From NCBI RefSeq assembly GCF_003611585.1, contig NZ_RAVW01000001.1, positions 23,383 to 87,382 on the forward strand: DNA of 64,000 nucleotides. The letters are read 5' to 3'. Positions within the stretch are counted from its first letter, which is position 1, and each line of letters begins with the position of its first letter. The notes under the pieces are model-generated. The model did no database searches. It saw only the letters and a list, made by a program, of their open reading frames with translations, and was not told the origin of the DNA. The stretch comes from Corallococcus exercitus (GTDB lineage: Bacteria; Myxococcota; Myxococcia; Myxococcales; Myxococcaceae). The position numbers and the translations under genes are program-made. Shown one piece after another: positions 34,848 through 45,225 of this stretch.

Positions 34848-36461
34848 CTACCGGTTCATCGAGCCCAGGAACTCCGCGTTCGCCGCCGTCGGACGCATGT
34901 GCTTGAGCACGAACTCCATCGCGTCGATGGGGGTGAACGGGTGGAGCACCTGGCGCAACGCCGTAATGCGCACCAGGTCCGCCTGAGACAAGAGGAGTTC
35001 CTCCTTGCGGGTGCCGGATTTGTTGATGTCGAGCGTTGGGAAGATGCGCTTCTCCATCAACTTCCGATCCAGGACGATTTCGGAGTTACCCGTGCCCTTG
35101 AACTCCTCGAAAATCACTTCATCCATGCGGCTGCCGGTGTCGATGAGCGCCGTGCCGATGATGGTGAGGCTGCCGCCCTCCTCGATGTTGCGGGCCGCGC
35201 CGAAGAAGCGCTTGGGCTTGTGGAGCGCGTTGGCGTCCACGCCGCCGGACAGAATCTTGCCGGACGCCGGCACCACCGTGTTGTAGGCGCGCGCCAGACG
35301 GGTGATGGAGTCCAGCAGGATGCAGACGTCGTACTTCTGCTCGACCAGGCGCTTGGCCTTGTCGATGACCATCTCCGCCACCTGCACGTGACGCGTGGCG
35401 GGCTCGTCGAAGGTGGAGGACACCACCTCGCCGCGCACGCTGCGCTCCATGTCCGTCACTTCCTCCGGGCGCTCGTCCACGAGCAGCACGATGAGGTAGA
35501 CGTCCGGGTGGTTGCGGCTGATGGCGTGCGCGATGTTCTGCAGGAGCACCGTCTTGCCGGCCTTCGGGGGCGCCACGATGAGGCAACGCTGGCCCAGGCC
35601 GATGGGGCAGAACATGTCGATGATGCGCGTCGTCATCTCCGACGACTCGTGCTCCAGCTTGAGCTTGCGCGTCGGATAGAGCGGCGTGAGGTTGTCGAAC
35701 AGGATGCGCTCGCGCGCCGCGTCCGACATGGGGTCCGCGAAGTTGACCTTGTCCACCTTCTGCAGCGCGAAGAAGCGCTCGCCCTCGCGGGGCTGGCGGA
35801 TGGGGCCCGTCACCGTGTCGCCGGGCCGCAGGTTGAAGCGGCGCACCTGCGACGGCGACACGTAGATGTCGTCCGGGGACGGCTGGTAGTCGCTGTCCGC
35901 GCTGCGCAGGAAGCCGAAGCCGTCGCTCAAGAGCTCCAGCACGCCCTCCGCGTGGACCTCGAAGCGCTTGTCGGCGATGCCGCCCAGCAGCGCGAAGATG
36001 AGGTCCTGCTTCTTGAGTCCCTGGTAGCCCTCGATGCCCGTGTCGTGGGCCATCTTCGCCAGGTCGACGATCTTCATCCGCTTCAGGTCATTGAGCTTGA
36101 TGACCTGCATCGGGGTGCCGTCGCGCTCCACCTCCGTGATGGCGGGGGCCTCGGTGGACTCCTGCGGGGCGGCCGGAGCGGCCTCCTCGGCGGGCGCCTC
36201 CTCCGTGCCGCGCAGCTCCTGGAGCTCGTCGTCGCGCACCGGACGGGAGATGGGCGTGAGCACCGGACGGGGTGCTTCCGCGGCGACCTCGGGGGCCTCG
36301 GCCTCCTCGGCGGGAGCCTCTTCCCGACGGGCGGGCGCACGGCGGGACCGGGGCGCGGGCTTCTCCGCCTCCTTCGCCGCGGCGCGCTTGCGCCGGGGCT
36401 TCTCCTCCGCGGTGAACTCGGGCTCGACTACCTTTTCTCGGGGGGAACGGGCTTTGGCCAT
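34848..36461 (-). CDS. rho: Transcription termination factor Rho with long N-terminal extension
   Basis: 537-residue RNA-dependent ATPase/helicase. The last 420 residues match standard Rho: the Rho_N region ([19 protein letters not shown]), the cold-shock-like RNA-binding part ([20 protein letters not shown]), Walker [31 protein letters not shown] and the Q/R-loop region [18 protein letters not shown]. About 110 residues of Ala/Glu/Pro/Arg-rich sequence precede this core; E. coli Rho lacks them, but many high-GC bacteria have similar disordered extensions that bind RNA. ATG 36461 is the chosen start. Confidence 0.95.
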   Translation of the reverse strand: MAKARSPREKVVEPEFTAEEKPRRKRAAAKEAEKPAPRSRRAPARREEAPAEEAEAPEVAAEAPRPVLTPISRPVRDDELQELRGTEEAPAEEAAPAAPQESTEAPAITEVERDGTPMQVIKLNDLKRMKIVDLAKMAHDTGIEGYQGLKKQDLIFALLGGIADKRFEVHAEGVLELLSDGFGFLRSADSDYQPSPDDIYVSPSQVRRFNLRPGDTVTGPIRQPREGERFFALQKVDKVNFADPMSDAARERILFDNLTPLYPTRKLKLEHESSEMTTRIIDMFCPIGLGQRCLIVAPPKAGKTVLLQNIAHAISRNHPDVYLIVLLVDERPEEVTDMERSVRGEVVSSTFDEPATRHVQVAEMVIDKAKRLVEQKYDVCILLDSITRLARAYNTVVPASGKILSGGVDANALHKPKRFFGAARNIEEGGSLTIIGTALIDTGSRMDEVIFEEFKGTGNSEIVLDRKLMEKRIFPTLDINKSGTRKEELLLSQADLVRITALRQVLHPFTPIDAMEFVLKHMRPTAANAEFLGSMNR

Positions 36462-38982
<2,521 letters not shown>

Positions 38983-38992
38983 GGCCAGAGGC

Positions 38993-39280
38993 ATGAGCAC
39001 GCAGCGCCGGGTGACCCTGCGCATCCAGGGCACGGTCCAGGGCGTCTCCTACCGGGAGAGCGCCCGCCAGGAGGCGCTGCGTCTTGGGCTATCGGGCTGG
39101 GTGCGCAACCGGAGCGACGGCTCCGTGGAGGCCACGGTGGAAGGCGAACCGGGCGCGCTGGAAGATTTCATCCGCTGGTGTCACTCAGGTCCCCGCATGG
39201 CGCGCGTCACGGACGTGGCGCGCACCGACGGCGGGGCCACTGGCGAGTTCCGCACCTTCACCGTGGAGCGCACATCATGA
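38993..39280 (+). CDS. acyP: Acylphosphatase
   Basis: 95-residue enzyme hydrolysing acyl phosphates. The signature [17 protein letters not shown] contains the phosphate-binding loop and the catalytic Arg (YR in place of the usual FR), and [13 protein letters not shown] supplies the catalytic Asn. Length is standard. Its stop overlaps the ATG of the next gene (ATGA), and it follows ligA by 10 nt, so the three genes form one operon. Confidence 0.93.
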   Translation: MSTQRRVTLRIQGTVQGVSYRESARQEALRLGLSGWVRNRSDGSVEATVEGEPGALEDFIRWCHSGPRMARVTDVARTDGGATGEFRTFTVERTS

Positions 39281-39720
39281 CGCCCTACGCCCTGGCTTCC
39301 CTGCCGGCCATGCTGGGCATCCGGTCCGGCACCAAGGTCTCCGTCATCAACCCCCCGCGGGGCTTCGTGCAGAAGCTCAACCCGCTGCCGGACGGGGTGG
39401 AGTTCCTCGTCACCGCCCAGACGGGGCTGGACGTCATCCTCTTCTTCACCTCCGACGCCACGGAGCTGGTGCAGCGGCTGCCCGCGCTGTCGCGCGCCAC
39501 CACCCTCAACGGCGGCATCTGGGTCTGCTGGCCCGCCGGAGAGGGCGTGAAGACGCGCCTGTCCGAGGACTTCGTGCGCCAGGCGGCGCTCGACATCGGG
39601 CTCGTGGACAACAAAATCTGCATCATCGACGAGACCTGGACCGGCCTGCGGCTGGTGCGCCGTCCGCGCGGCAAGCTGGACAAGCCGGAAGGGCGCAAGC
39701 AGGCCCCTGCCCAGGCCTGA
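39277..39720 (+). CDS. DUF3052-like protein
   Basis: 147-residue protein of unknown function. Segments [53 protein letters not shown] and [14 protein letters not shown] (with DE for VD) match the pattern I recall for the DUF3052 family. No signal peptide or helix anchor is present. The start ATG 39277 overlaps the acyP stop, indicating translational coupling. Confidence 0.7.
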   Translation: MTPYALASLPAMLGIRSGTKVSVINPPRGFVQKLNPLPDGVEFLVTAQTGLDVILFFTSDATELVQRLPALSRATTLNGGIWVCWPAGEGVKTRLSEDFVRQAALDIGLVDNKICIIDETWTGLRLVRRPRGKLDKPEGRKQAPAQA

Positions 39721-40295
39721 ACGTCCGTTTCCGAGCGCCCGTACGCCCGGAGGGCGGGCCCGCCCTCCATCTGCCCGACAGTGGATGAACGGGCGCATCG
39801 GGCCTTTACACACCTGGAGGGGCGTGGAAAACTCTCCGTGTTTCTGGGCGGTTGTGTGACGCCCCGCGTTGGCGGGACATCAGGCCCAGGCTGGAATTTC
39901 GACGGGTTGCGCTTCCGGTTTCCTCCGGACGTCCCTGCTGCTCCGGGGCCCCCAGACGCCCCCCCAAGGTGACCCACATGAAGGGCACCGACCGGGTGTG
40001 GAAGAGGGGGCGGACGGCACGGGCGTGGTGGAAGCCTCGAGCGCGTGAAGAGAAGCAGCCCCGCCCGGCACGGTGCCGGTCGCAATGCGGGGCGACGTGA
40101 ACTCGGAGGAGCAGGCGGCGATGTCCTCGGCCCCCACCCAGGCGATGCGTTCTCCCTCCGGGTCTTCCGGAAGGCGTGCACACGCCGGAGGCCCACTGGC
40201 CGCCTCTCCCCTCGCGGCGTGCTCGGAGGTGTGGCGTCTCGCCGCCTCCCGTCCGGTGAGGTCCCCCCTACCGCGCGCGCTACCAGGATTCATCC
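39721..40295 (+). other. 575-nt gene-free region upstream of the RNase E/G gene
   Basis: Contains the palindrome at 39749-39768 and, by inference, the promoter and a long leader for the RNase gene. Short open frames here (for example 39781 and 40085) have poor third-position bias and look untranslated. RNase E mRNAs commonly carry a long 5' leader through which the enzyme regulates itself. I see no clear promoter hexamers by eye. Confidence 0.4.
39749..39768 (+). terminator. Palindromic hairpin after the ligA-acyP-DUF3052 operon
   Basis: GGAGGGCGGGCCCGCCCTCC is a perfect 20-nt palindrome 28 nt after the last stop of the operon. It can form an 8-bp GC stem with a 4-nt loop. No T-run follows. 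Confidence 0.6.
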
Positions 40296-42980
40296 ATGAG
40301 CAGTGTGCTCGTCATCAATGCCGCGGGTCGGGAGACCCGGGTGGCGCTCGTCGAGGGCGGCCATATCGCGGAGTTCTACCTCGAGCGTAAGAAGGACAAG
40401 GGCGTCGTCGGAAACATCTACAAGGGGCGCGTCGTCCGGGTCCTCCCGGGCATGCAGGCGGCCTTTGTCGACATCGGGTTGGAGAAGGCCGCCTTCCTGT
40501 ATGTCAGCGACGTCGTCTACGACCCGGACTTCGCCCGCGCGCAGTTCGAGCTGACCGAGGGCGAGCACGAGGACGCCCCGGAGGTCCCCACCGAGTCCGA
40601 GGCCGACGCCGTGGAGCTCGCGGCCGCCACCGTCCCGGACGTCACGCACGCCCTGCCCGCCGGCACGGAAGCGTCTCCGGCCCGCCCGGAGCCGGTGCTG
40701 GCCCATGACGGCGCGCTGGCCCTGGATGTCCAGGCTCAGGCCGCTCCCCAGGGTGAGACGCCCGAAGCGTCGCACGAGGCCGTGAAGCCGGCCCCGGAAG
40801 CCGCCCCGGCGCCGGTGGAGGCCCAGGCCCCGTCTGAATCCAGCCAGGCCACCGAGCCCGCGGCCGCCGTGGAGGCCCCGGCCGAAGGCGCCGCGCAGGA
40901 GTCCCAGGTCGCGGTGTCCACCGCCGCCGTAGCGGTGCCGCTGTCGGAGAACGGCACGCCCCCGGAGGAGCCCACCGCGCCGGTCCAGGAGACGCCCGCG
41001 GAGAGCGCCACCGCCGCCGCCCTCGCCGAGTCCGGCGCGGCGCCCACGACGGACGGCGCCGCCGAGCCGCCGCCGCACGCGGCCGCCCTGGGGGAGCTCA
41101 TCCCTCCCCCCGCCGCCGAGTCCGCCCGTCCGGCCGAGGTGTCCGGCGAGCGCCGCACGCCGCGCGAGGCGCGGGAGGCCCGCGAGCCGCGCAACCGGGA
41201 AGGCCGCGAGAAGGACAAGGACAAGCGCCGCCAGGAGCCGCCCCGCCGCGAGAAGCGCGACGAGGAGAAGGAGAAGCCCAAGCAGCGCAAGACGGACAAG
41301 ATTGAAGACCTGCTGAAGGTCGGCCAGGAGGTGGTGGTCCAGATTTCCAAGGACCCCATCGGCACGAAGGGCGCGCGGCTCACGTCGCACATCTCCATCC
41401 CCGGCCGTCACCTGGTGTTCATGCCCACGGTGGACCACGTGGGCATCAGCCGCCGCATCTCCAATGAGAAGGAGCGCCGCCGGCTGCGTGAAATCGTGGA
41501 CCGGCTGCGGCCGCCCGGCACGGGCTTCATCGTGCGCACCGTGGCGGAGAACGTTCCCCAGGAGAAGCTGGAGAGCGACATCCGGTTCCTCATCGAGGTG
41601 TGGAACCAGGTGGTGCGCCGCAACGAGAAGCGCGGCGGACCGGGCCTGCTGCACCCGGACCTGGACCTCATCCTGCGCGCCACGCGCGACCTGTTCGCCC
41701 ACGACGTGGAGAAGCTCGTCGTGGACGACGCGGAGGAGTACGAGCGCATCCAGGGCTTCGTCACCGCGCAGGACCCGGCGCTGCGCGACCGCGTGGTGCT
41801 GCACGAAACGGACGAGCCCGTCTTCGACGCCTACGGCATCGAGCAGGAGCTGCAGCGCGCCACCCAGCGCAAGGTGTGGCTGAAGAGCGGCGGCTACCTC
41901 ATCATCGACCAGGCGGAGGCGCTCACCGCCATCGACGTCAACTCGGGCCGCTACGTCGGCAAGAAGAGCCTCGAGGAGACCATCACCAAGATCAACGTCG
42001 AGGCGGCCAAGGAGATCGTCTACCAGCTCCGGCTGCGCAACATCGGCGGCATCATCATCTGCGACTTCATCGACATGGAGAAGGCGCAGAACCGCGACAA
42101 GGTCTTCAAGTCGCTGCAGGAAGCACTGGGCCGCGACAAGGCCAAGACGAACGTGCTGCGCATCTCCGAGCTGGGCCTGGTGGAGATGACGCGCAAGCGC
42201 GTGCGCGAGTCCATTGGCCGCGTGCTGCACGAGGACTGCCCGTACTGCGACGGCAAGGGCTTCGTGAAGACGGCGACCACGGTCGCGTACGAAATCTTCC
42301 GGGAGATCCGCCGCGAGGCGCCGGGCTACAAGGACTCCACGCTCGTCATCAACTGCAACGCGGAGGTCGCGCGGCTCCTGCAGGGCGAGGAGCGCAACGA
42401 GCTGCGGCACCTGATGGACCGCTACAACAAGTCCATCCAGGTGAAGGCGCAGCAGAACTACCACCGCGAGCAGTACGACATCTACGGCCGGTCGGCCACG
42501 GGCCCCGAGCACAAGGTGGCCTCGTCGCCGGGCTCCGGTGACGGCGAGCTGGCAATGCAGCAGCGCCGTCCGGACAACAACTACGGCGGCCGTCAGGACC
42601 AGGGCCGCCGCGGTGGCGGCCGGGACCGCGACCGTGGCGAGCGCGGCGGCGGTGAGAACCGTGGCGGCGGCGAGAACCGTGGCGGCGGCGAGAACCGTGG
42701 CGGCGGCGAGCGCGGCGGGGAACGCGGAGGCGGAGACCGTCGCGAGGGCCGTCGTCCGGAGCGCAGCAGCGAGAATCGCGGCGACCGCGGCGGTGACCGC
42801 AACCGGGGTGGAGACCGCGAGCGTCGCGGCGGCGAGAACCGCGGCGGCGAGCGAGGGGAGCGGTCCGAGCGCGGGGGCGGTTCCGGCGGTGGCAACAATG
42901 GTGGCGGTGGCGGCAGCCCGCCTCCTGCGGCATCCGGCGGGGGCTCCTCGGAGCCGTCCGGCGGGGGCAGCGAAGCCTGA
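40296..42980 (+). CDS. rne: Ribonuclease E/G with a 255-residue insertion in the S1 domain and an RGG-like tail
   Basis: 894-residue endoribonuclease of mRNA decay and rRNA processing. The S1 domain begins normally (GVVGNIYKGRVVRVLPGMQA, to about residue 74), is interrupted by about 255 residues of Ala/Glu/Pro-rich then basic sequence, and resumes at residue 336 (LLKVGQEVVVQISKDPIG). The catalytic Asp pair is in AIDVNSGRYVG and IIICDFIDM, and the zinc-link is CPYCDGKG. The C-terminal 150 residues are Gly/Arg/Asn repeats (ENRGGG, GERGGERGGGD) suited to RNA binding. ATG start at 40296. The gene ends at a strong terminator. Confidence 0.93.
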   Translation: MSSVLVINAAGRETRVALVEGGHIAEFYLERKKDKGVVGNIYKGRVVRVLPGMQAAFVDIGLEKAAFLYVSDVVYDPDFARAQFELTEGEHEDAPEVPTESEADAVELAAATVPDVTHALPAGTEASPARPEPVLAHDGALALDVQAQAAPQGETPEASHEAVKPAPEAAPAPVEAQAPSESSQATEPAAAVEAPAEGAAQESQVAVSTAAVAVPLSENGTPPEEPTAPVQETPAESATAAALAESGAAPTTDGAAEPPPHAAALGELIPPPAAESARPAEVSGERRTPREAREAREPRNREGREKDKDKRRQEPPRREKRDEEKEKPKQRKTDKIEDLLKVGQEVVVQISKDPIGTKGARLTSHISIPGRHLVFMPTVDHVGISRRISNEKERRRLREIVDRLRPPGTGFIVRTVAENVPQEKLESDIRFLIEVWNQVVRRNEKRGGPGLLHPDLDLILRATRDLFAHDVEKLVVDDAEEYERIQGFVTAQDPALRDRVVLHETDEPVFDAYGIEQELQRATQRKVWLKSGGYLIIDQAEALTAIDVNSGRYVGKKSLEETITKINVEAAKEIVYQLRLRNIGGIIICDFIDMEKAQNRDKVFKSLQEALGRDKAKTNVLRISELGLVEMTRKRVRESIGRVLHEDCPYCDGKGFVKTATTVAYEIFREIRREAPGYKDSTLVINCNAEVARLLQGEERNELRHLMDRYNKSIQVKAQQNYHREQYDIYGRSATGPEHKVASSPGSGDGELAMQQRRPDNNYGGRQDQGRRGGGRDRDRGERGGGENRGGGENRGGGENRGGGERGGERGGGDRREGRRPERSSENRGDRGGDRNRGGDRERRGGENRGGERGERSERGGGSGGGNNGGGGGSPPPAASGGGSSEPSGGGSEA

Positions 42981-43339
42981 GCCCTTGATTCCGGTTCGTG
43001 AGTGACAACGAAGGCCCGGTGGGTGCGAACCCCGCCGGGCCTTCTTCATTCGCCTGCATGGAGACGCACCCACGACTTCATGAACCCCGGTCTCCCGCAC
43101 GGTCACCAGCCAGGCGGGCGAGGTCGTGAATGGGGTGACAACGTCCGCTTCATCGGGGCAGGCGGGCTGGTTCCCCAGTGCCGAGTTTGGCTACGGTGGC
43201 ACTTCCACACCGGGGGCGTCGTTCCACCCCTGGGCCCATCTGAATCGCCTGGGATGAACCGCTCGCCTCCGCGCCTTCGCACGCTCCTGGACTCCCGCGC
43301 CCTGGCCGCAACGGGCTGGAAGCACGCCAGGAGGAAGCC
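42981..43339 (+). other. Intergenic region between RNase E/G and YihY genes
   Basis: 359 nt without a credible gene. The first 63 nt include the strong RNase terminator (43011-43043). The remainder presumably holds the promoter and leader of the YihY gene; I could not pick hexamers with confidence. A clear AGGAGG lies at the end, before GTG 43340. Confidence 0.5.
43011..43043 (+). terminator. Strong intrinsic-type terminator after the RNase E/G gene
   Basis: AAGGCCCGG (43011-43019) pairs with CCGGGCCTT (43035-43043), and a G-U pair plus GGG/CCC extend the stem to 13 bp around a 7-nt loop. TCTTCATT follows. This is the best canonical terminator in the window. Confidence 0.85.
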
Positions 43340-44746
43340 GTGAGGATGGTGCGGAGGCTGTCGTGGCGCGTCCGGCGGCCCCTGGTCCGGGCCCGGGCCT
43401 GGGCGCTCCAGACAGCGGCCCGCGTGTGGGCGCCCATCGGGGCCACGTCGGGAGGCCGCTTCGCGGCGGACATCTTCTTCGCGGGGCGCACCGTGGCGCG
43501 CGGCTTCATGGGCGAGAACCTGCGCCTGCGCGCCGCCGCGCTCACGTACATCAGCATGTTCTCGCTGGTGCCGCTGCTGACCGTGGGCATCGTGCTGCTG
43601 CGCACGCTCCACCAGGAGCAGTTCCAGCGGAAGCTGCGCTTCGTCATCTCCGAGGTGCTGGCGCCGGGCGTCAGCGAAGAATCCGCCGCCCTGCTCGACC
43701 GGTTCCTGCACCCGGGAGACTCCATCGCGGTGGGCAGCGTGGGCTTCCTCGCGGTGCTGCTGTCGGCGGGCTCGCTGCTGCGCCACATCGACGGCGCGGT
43801 GAACGAGCTGTGGGGCATCCGGCGCCAGCGCCCGTGGCTGACGCGCCTGTCCATCTACGCGGGGCTGCTGCTCCTGGGCCCCATCTTCCTGGCCATCTCC
43901 TTCTCGGGCACGGGCCGGGTCCGCGTGCTCCTGCAGACCTACGCGCCCTCCGCGCCGCTGTTCATCGCCGTGGGCACCACGCTCATCGCCATGGGCAGCC
44001 TGACGCTGCTGTACCTCTGGACGCCCTACGCCCACGTGCGCGTGCGCTCGGCGCTGGCGGGCGGACTGGTGGCGGGCCTGGGCTGGATGCTGGCGAAGCA
44101 GGTGTACGCCGAGTTCGCCGCGCGCAGCTTCCTCTACAACCCGCTCTACGCGTCGCTGGGCGCCCTGCCCCTGTTCCTCGCCTGGGTGTACGTGAGCTGG
44201 CTGGTGATGCTGTTCGGCGCCCGGCTGTCCTACGCCGTGGAGCACGCCTCCTTCCGAGGCTCCCTCTTCGCCTTCGGCAGCCACCCGCGCGCGCACGAGC
44301 TGGTGGGCGCACGCGTCGCGCAGGACGTCACCCTGTGCTGGGTGGATGGGCTCACGCCCCCCCTGCCGCGCGAGCTGGCCACGCGGCTGCGCGTGCCGGA
44401 GTCGCTGGTGCACGAAGTGGTGGACCGGATGGTGGAAGCCCGCCTGCTGGAGCGCGCGCGACGAGGCGGCCTGCGCCCGGCGAAGGACCCCGCGGAGCTC
44501 ACGCTCGCGGACCTCACGCTCGCGGTGCACGGGGTGATGATCACCGGTGGCCCCGAGACCTGGACGGGCCCCAAGGCCCCGGGCTTCGAACAGTTCGAAC
44601 CCCTGTTCCAGGCGGCCGACTGTGCCGGGGTCGACCTGCTGCGCCGCACGCGGTGGCTGGACCTCGTGACACCGCTGCGCCCGGGGCTGCTCGCCCCGCC
44701 CGCCCCCGAGGCTCCCAAGGCAGCGGTCGGTGGCGGAAATCCGTAA
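43340..44746 (+). CDS. YihY/BrkB family membrane protein with C-terminal winged-helix-like domain
   Basis: 468-residue protein. Six helices match the YihY/UPF0761 family, with the segments LRLRAAALTYISMFSLVPLL, DGAVNELWGIRRQRPWLTRL, YTPYA-like LWTPYAHVRVRSALAG and FLAWVYVSWLVMLFGARLSY. About 130 further residues contain a winged-helix-like region (LPRELATRLRVPESLVHEVV), an extension common in proteobacterial members. The family's role (once called RNase BN) is unresolved. GTG 43340 has AGGAGG five bases upstream. Confidence 0.9.
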   Translation: MRMVRRLSWRVRRPLVRARAWALQTAARVWAPIGATSGGRFAADIFFAGRTVARGFMGENLRLRAAALTYISMFSLVPLLTVGIVLLRTLHQEQFQRKLRFVISEVLAPGVSEESAALLDRFLHPGDSIAVGSVGFLAVLLSAGSLLRHIDGAVNELWGIRRQRPWLTRLSIYAGLLLLGPIFLAISFSGTGRVRVLLQTYAPSAPLFIAVGTTLIAMGSLTLLYLWTPYAHVRVRSALAGGLVAGLGWMLAKQVYAEFAARSFLYNPLYASLGALPLFLAWVYVSWLVMLFGARLSYAVEHASFRGSLFAFGSHPRAHELVGARVAQDVTLCWVDGLTPPLPRELATRLRVPESLVHEVVDRMVEARLLERARRGGLRPAKDPAELTLADLTLAVHGVMITGGPETWTGPKAPGFEQFEPLFQAADCAGVDLLRRTRWLDLVTPLRPGLLAPPAPEAPKAAVGGGNP

Positions 44747-44799
44747 CGTTTTTAGAGGGTTGGGAGCCCACCCGGCTTGCAAGGAGGAGGTGTTCTGTT

Positions 44800-45222
44800 A
44801 TGTATTCGCGACTCGACAACGGGCCAGAGAGCCCTGTCACCAAGGGGTCACGGGGTTTGCGGGAGCGTCCGATGCTCAAGTCCGATCTGATCAACATCCT
44901 CGTCGCCAAACGAGGCGTGACCCAGAAGCAGGCGGAGGCGACCATCGAGACGATTTTCGAGTCGATGAAGGACGCCCTCTGCCGCGGGGAGAACATCGAG
45001 ATTCGCGGGCTTGGCGCCTTCCACGTGAAGAACTACCAGGGCTACCAGGGCCGCAACCCGAAGACGGGCCAGGTCATCCCGGTGAAGCCCAAGCGCGGCC
45101 TGCTCTTCCGCACCGGCAAGGAGCTGCGCGACCGGGTCAACCGCCCCGCGCCGCTGCAGGCCCAGTCGGACCTGCCGCCCTCCTCCGAGTTCAAGGGCAG
45201 CAGCGGCACCGGCACCCTCTAG
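44800..45222 (+). CDS. HU/IHF-family DNA-binding protein
   Basis: 140-residue nucleoid protein by the chosen start. The core from MLKSDLINILVAKRGVTQKQ through IEIRGLGAFHVKNYQ, GRNPKTGQVIPVKPKR (the DNA-minor-groove beta-arm with its Pro) and LFRTGKELRDRV is a full IHF/HU fold, closest in type to IHF-beta. A disordered Ser/Pro/Gly tail follows. A very strong AGGAGGAGG lies 9 nt before ATG 44800, giving a 24-residue N-terminal extension. ATG 44872 (GGGAG upstream) would give the usual family start; both may be used. Confidence 0.88.
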   Translation: MYSRLDNGPESPVTKGSRGLRERPMLKSDLINILVAKRGVTQKQAEATIETIFESMKDALCRGENIEIRGLGAFHVKNYQGYQGRNPKTGQVIPVKPKRGLLFRTGKELRDRVNRPAPLQAQSDLPPSSEFKGSSGTGTL

Positions 45223-45225
45223 GCC

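Noticed and set aside
39781..39972. 63-codon plus-strand frame (starting GTG GAT GAA)
   Set aside because: Poor third-position G/C bias compared with neighbouring genes, weak ribosome binding site and no recognisable motif.
40073..40390. 105-codon plus-strand frame overlapping the start of the RNase gene
   Set aside because: It runs into the RNase gene in another frame, and its Arg/Ser/Pro composition looks non-coding.
40290..43106. 938-codon minus-strand open frame opposite the RNase E/G gene
   Set aside because: Antisense of an unambiguous RNase E/G gene, with low-complexity Leu/Arg/Ala composition and no plausible start context.
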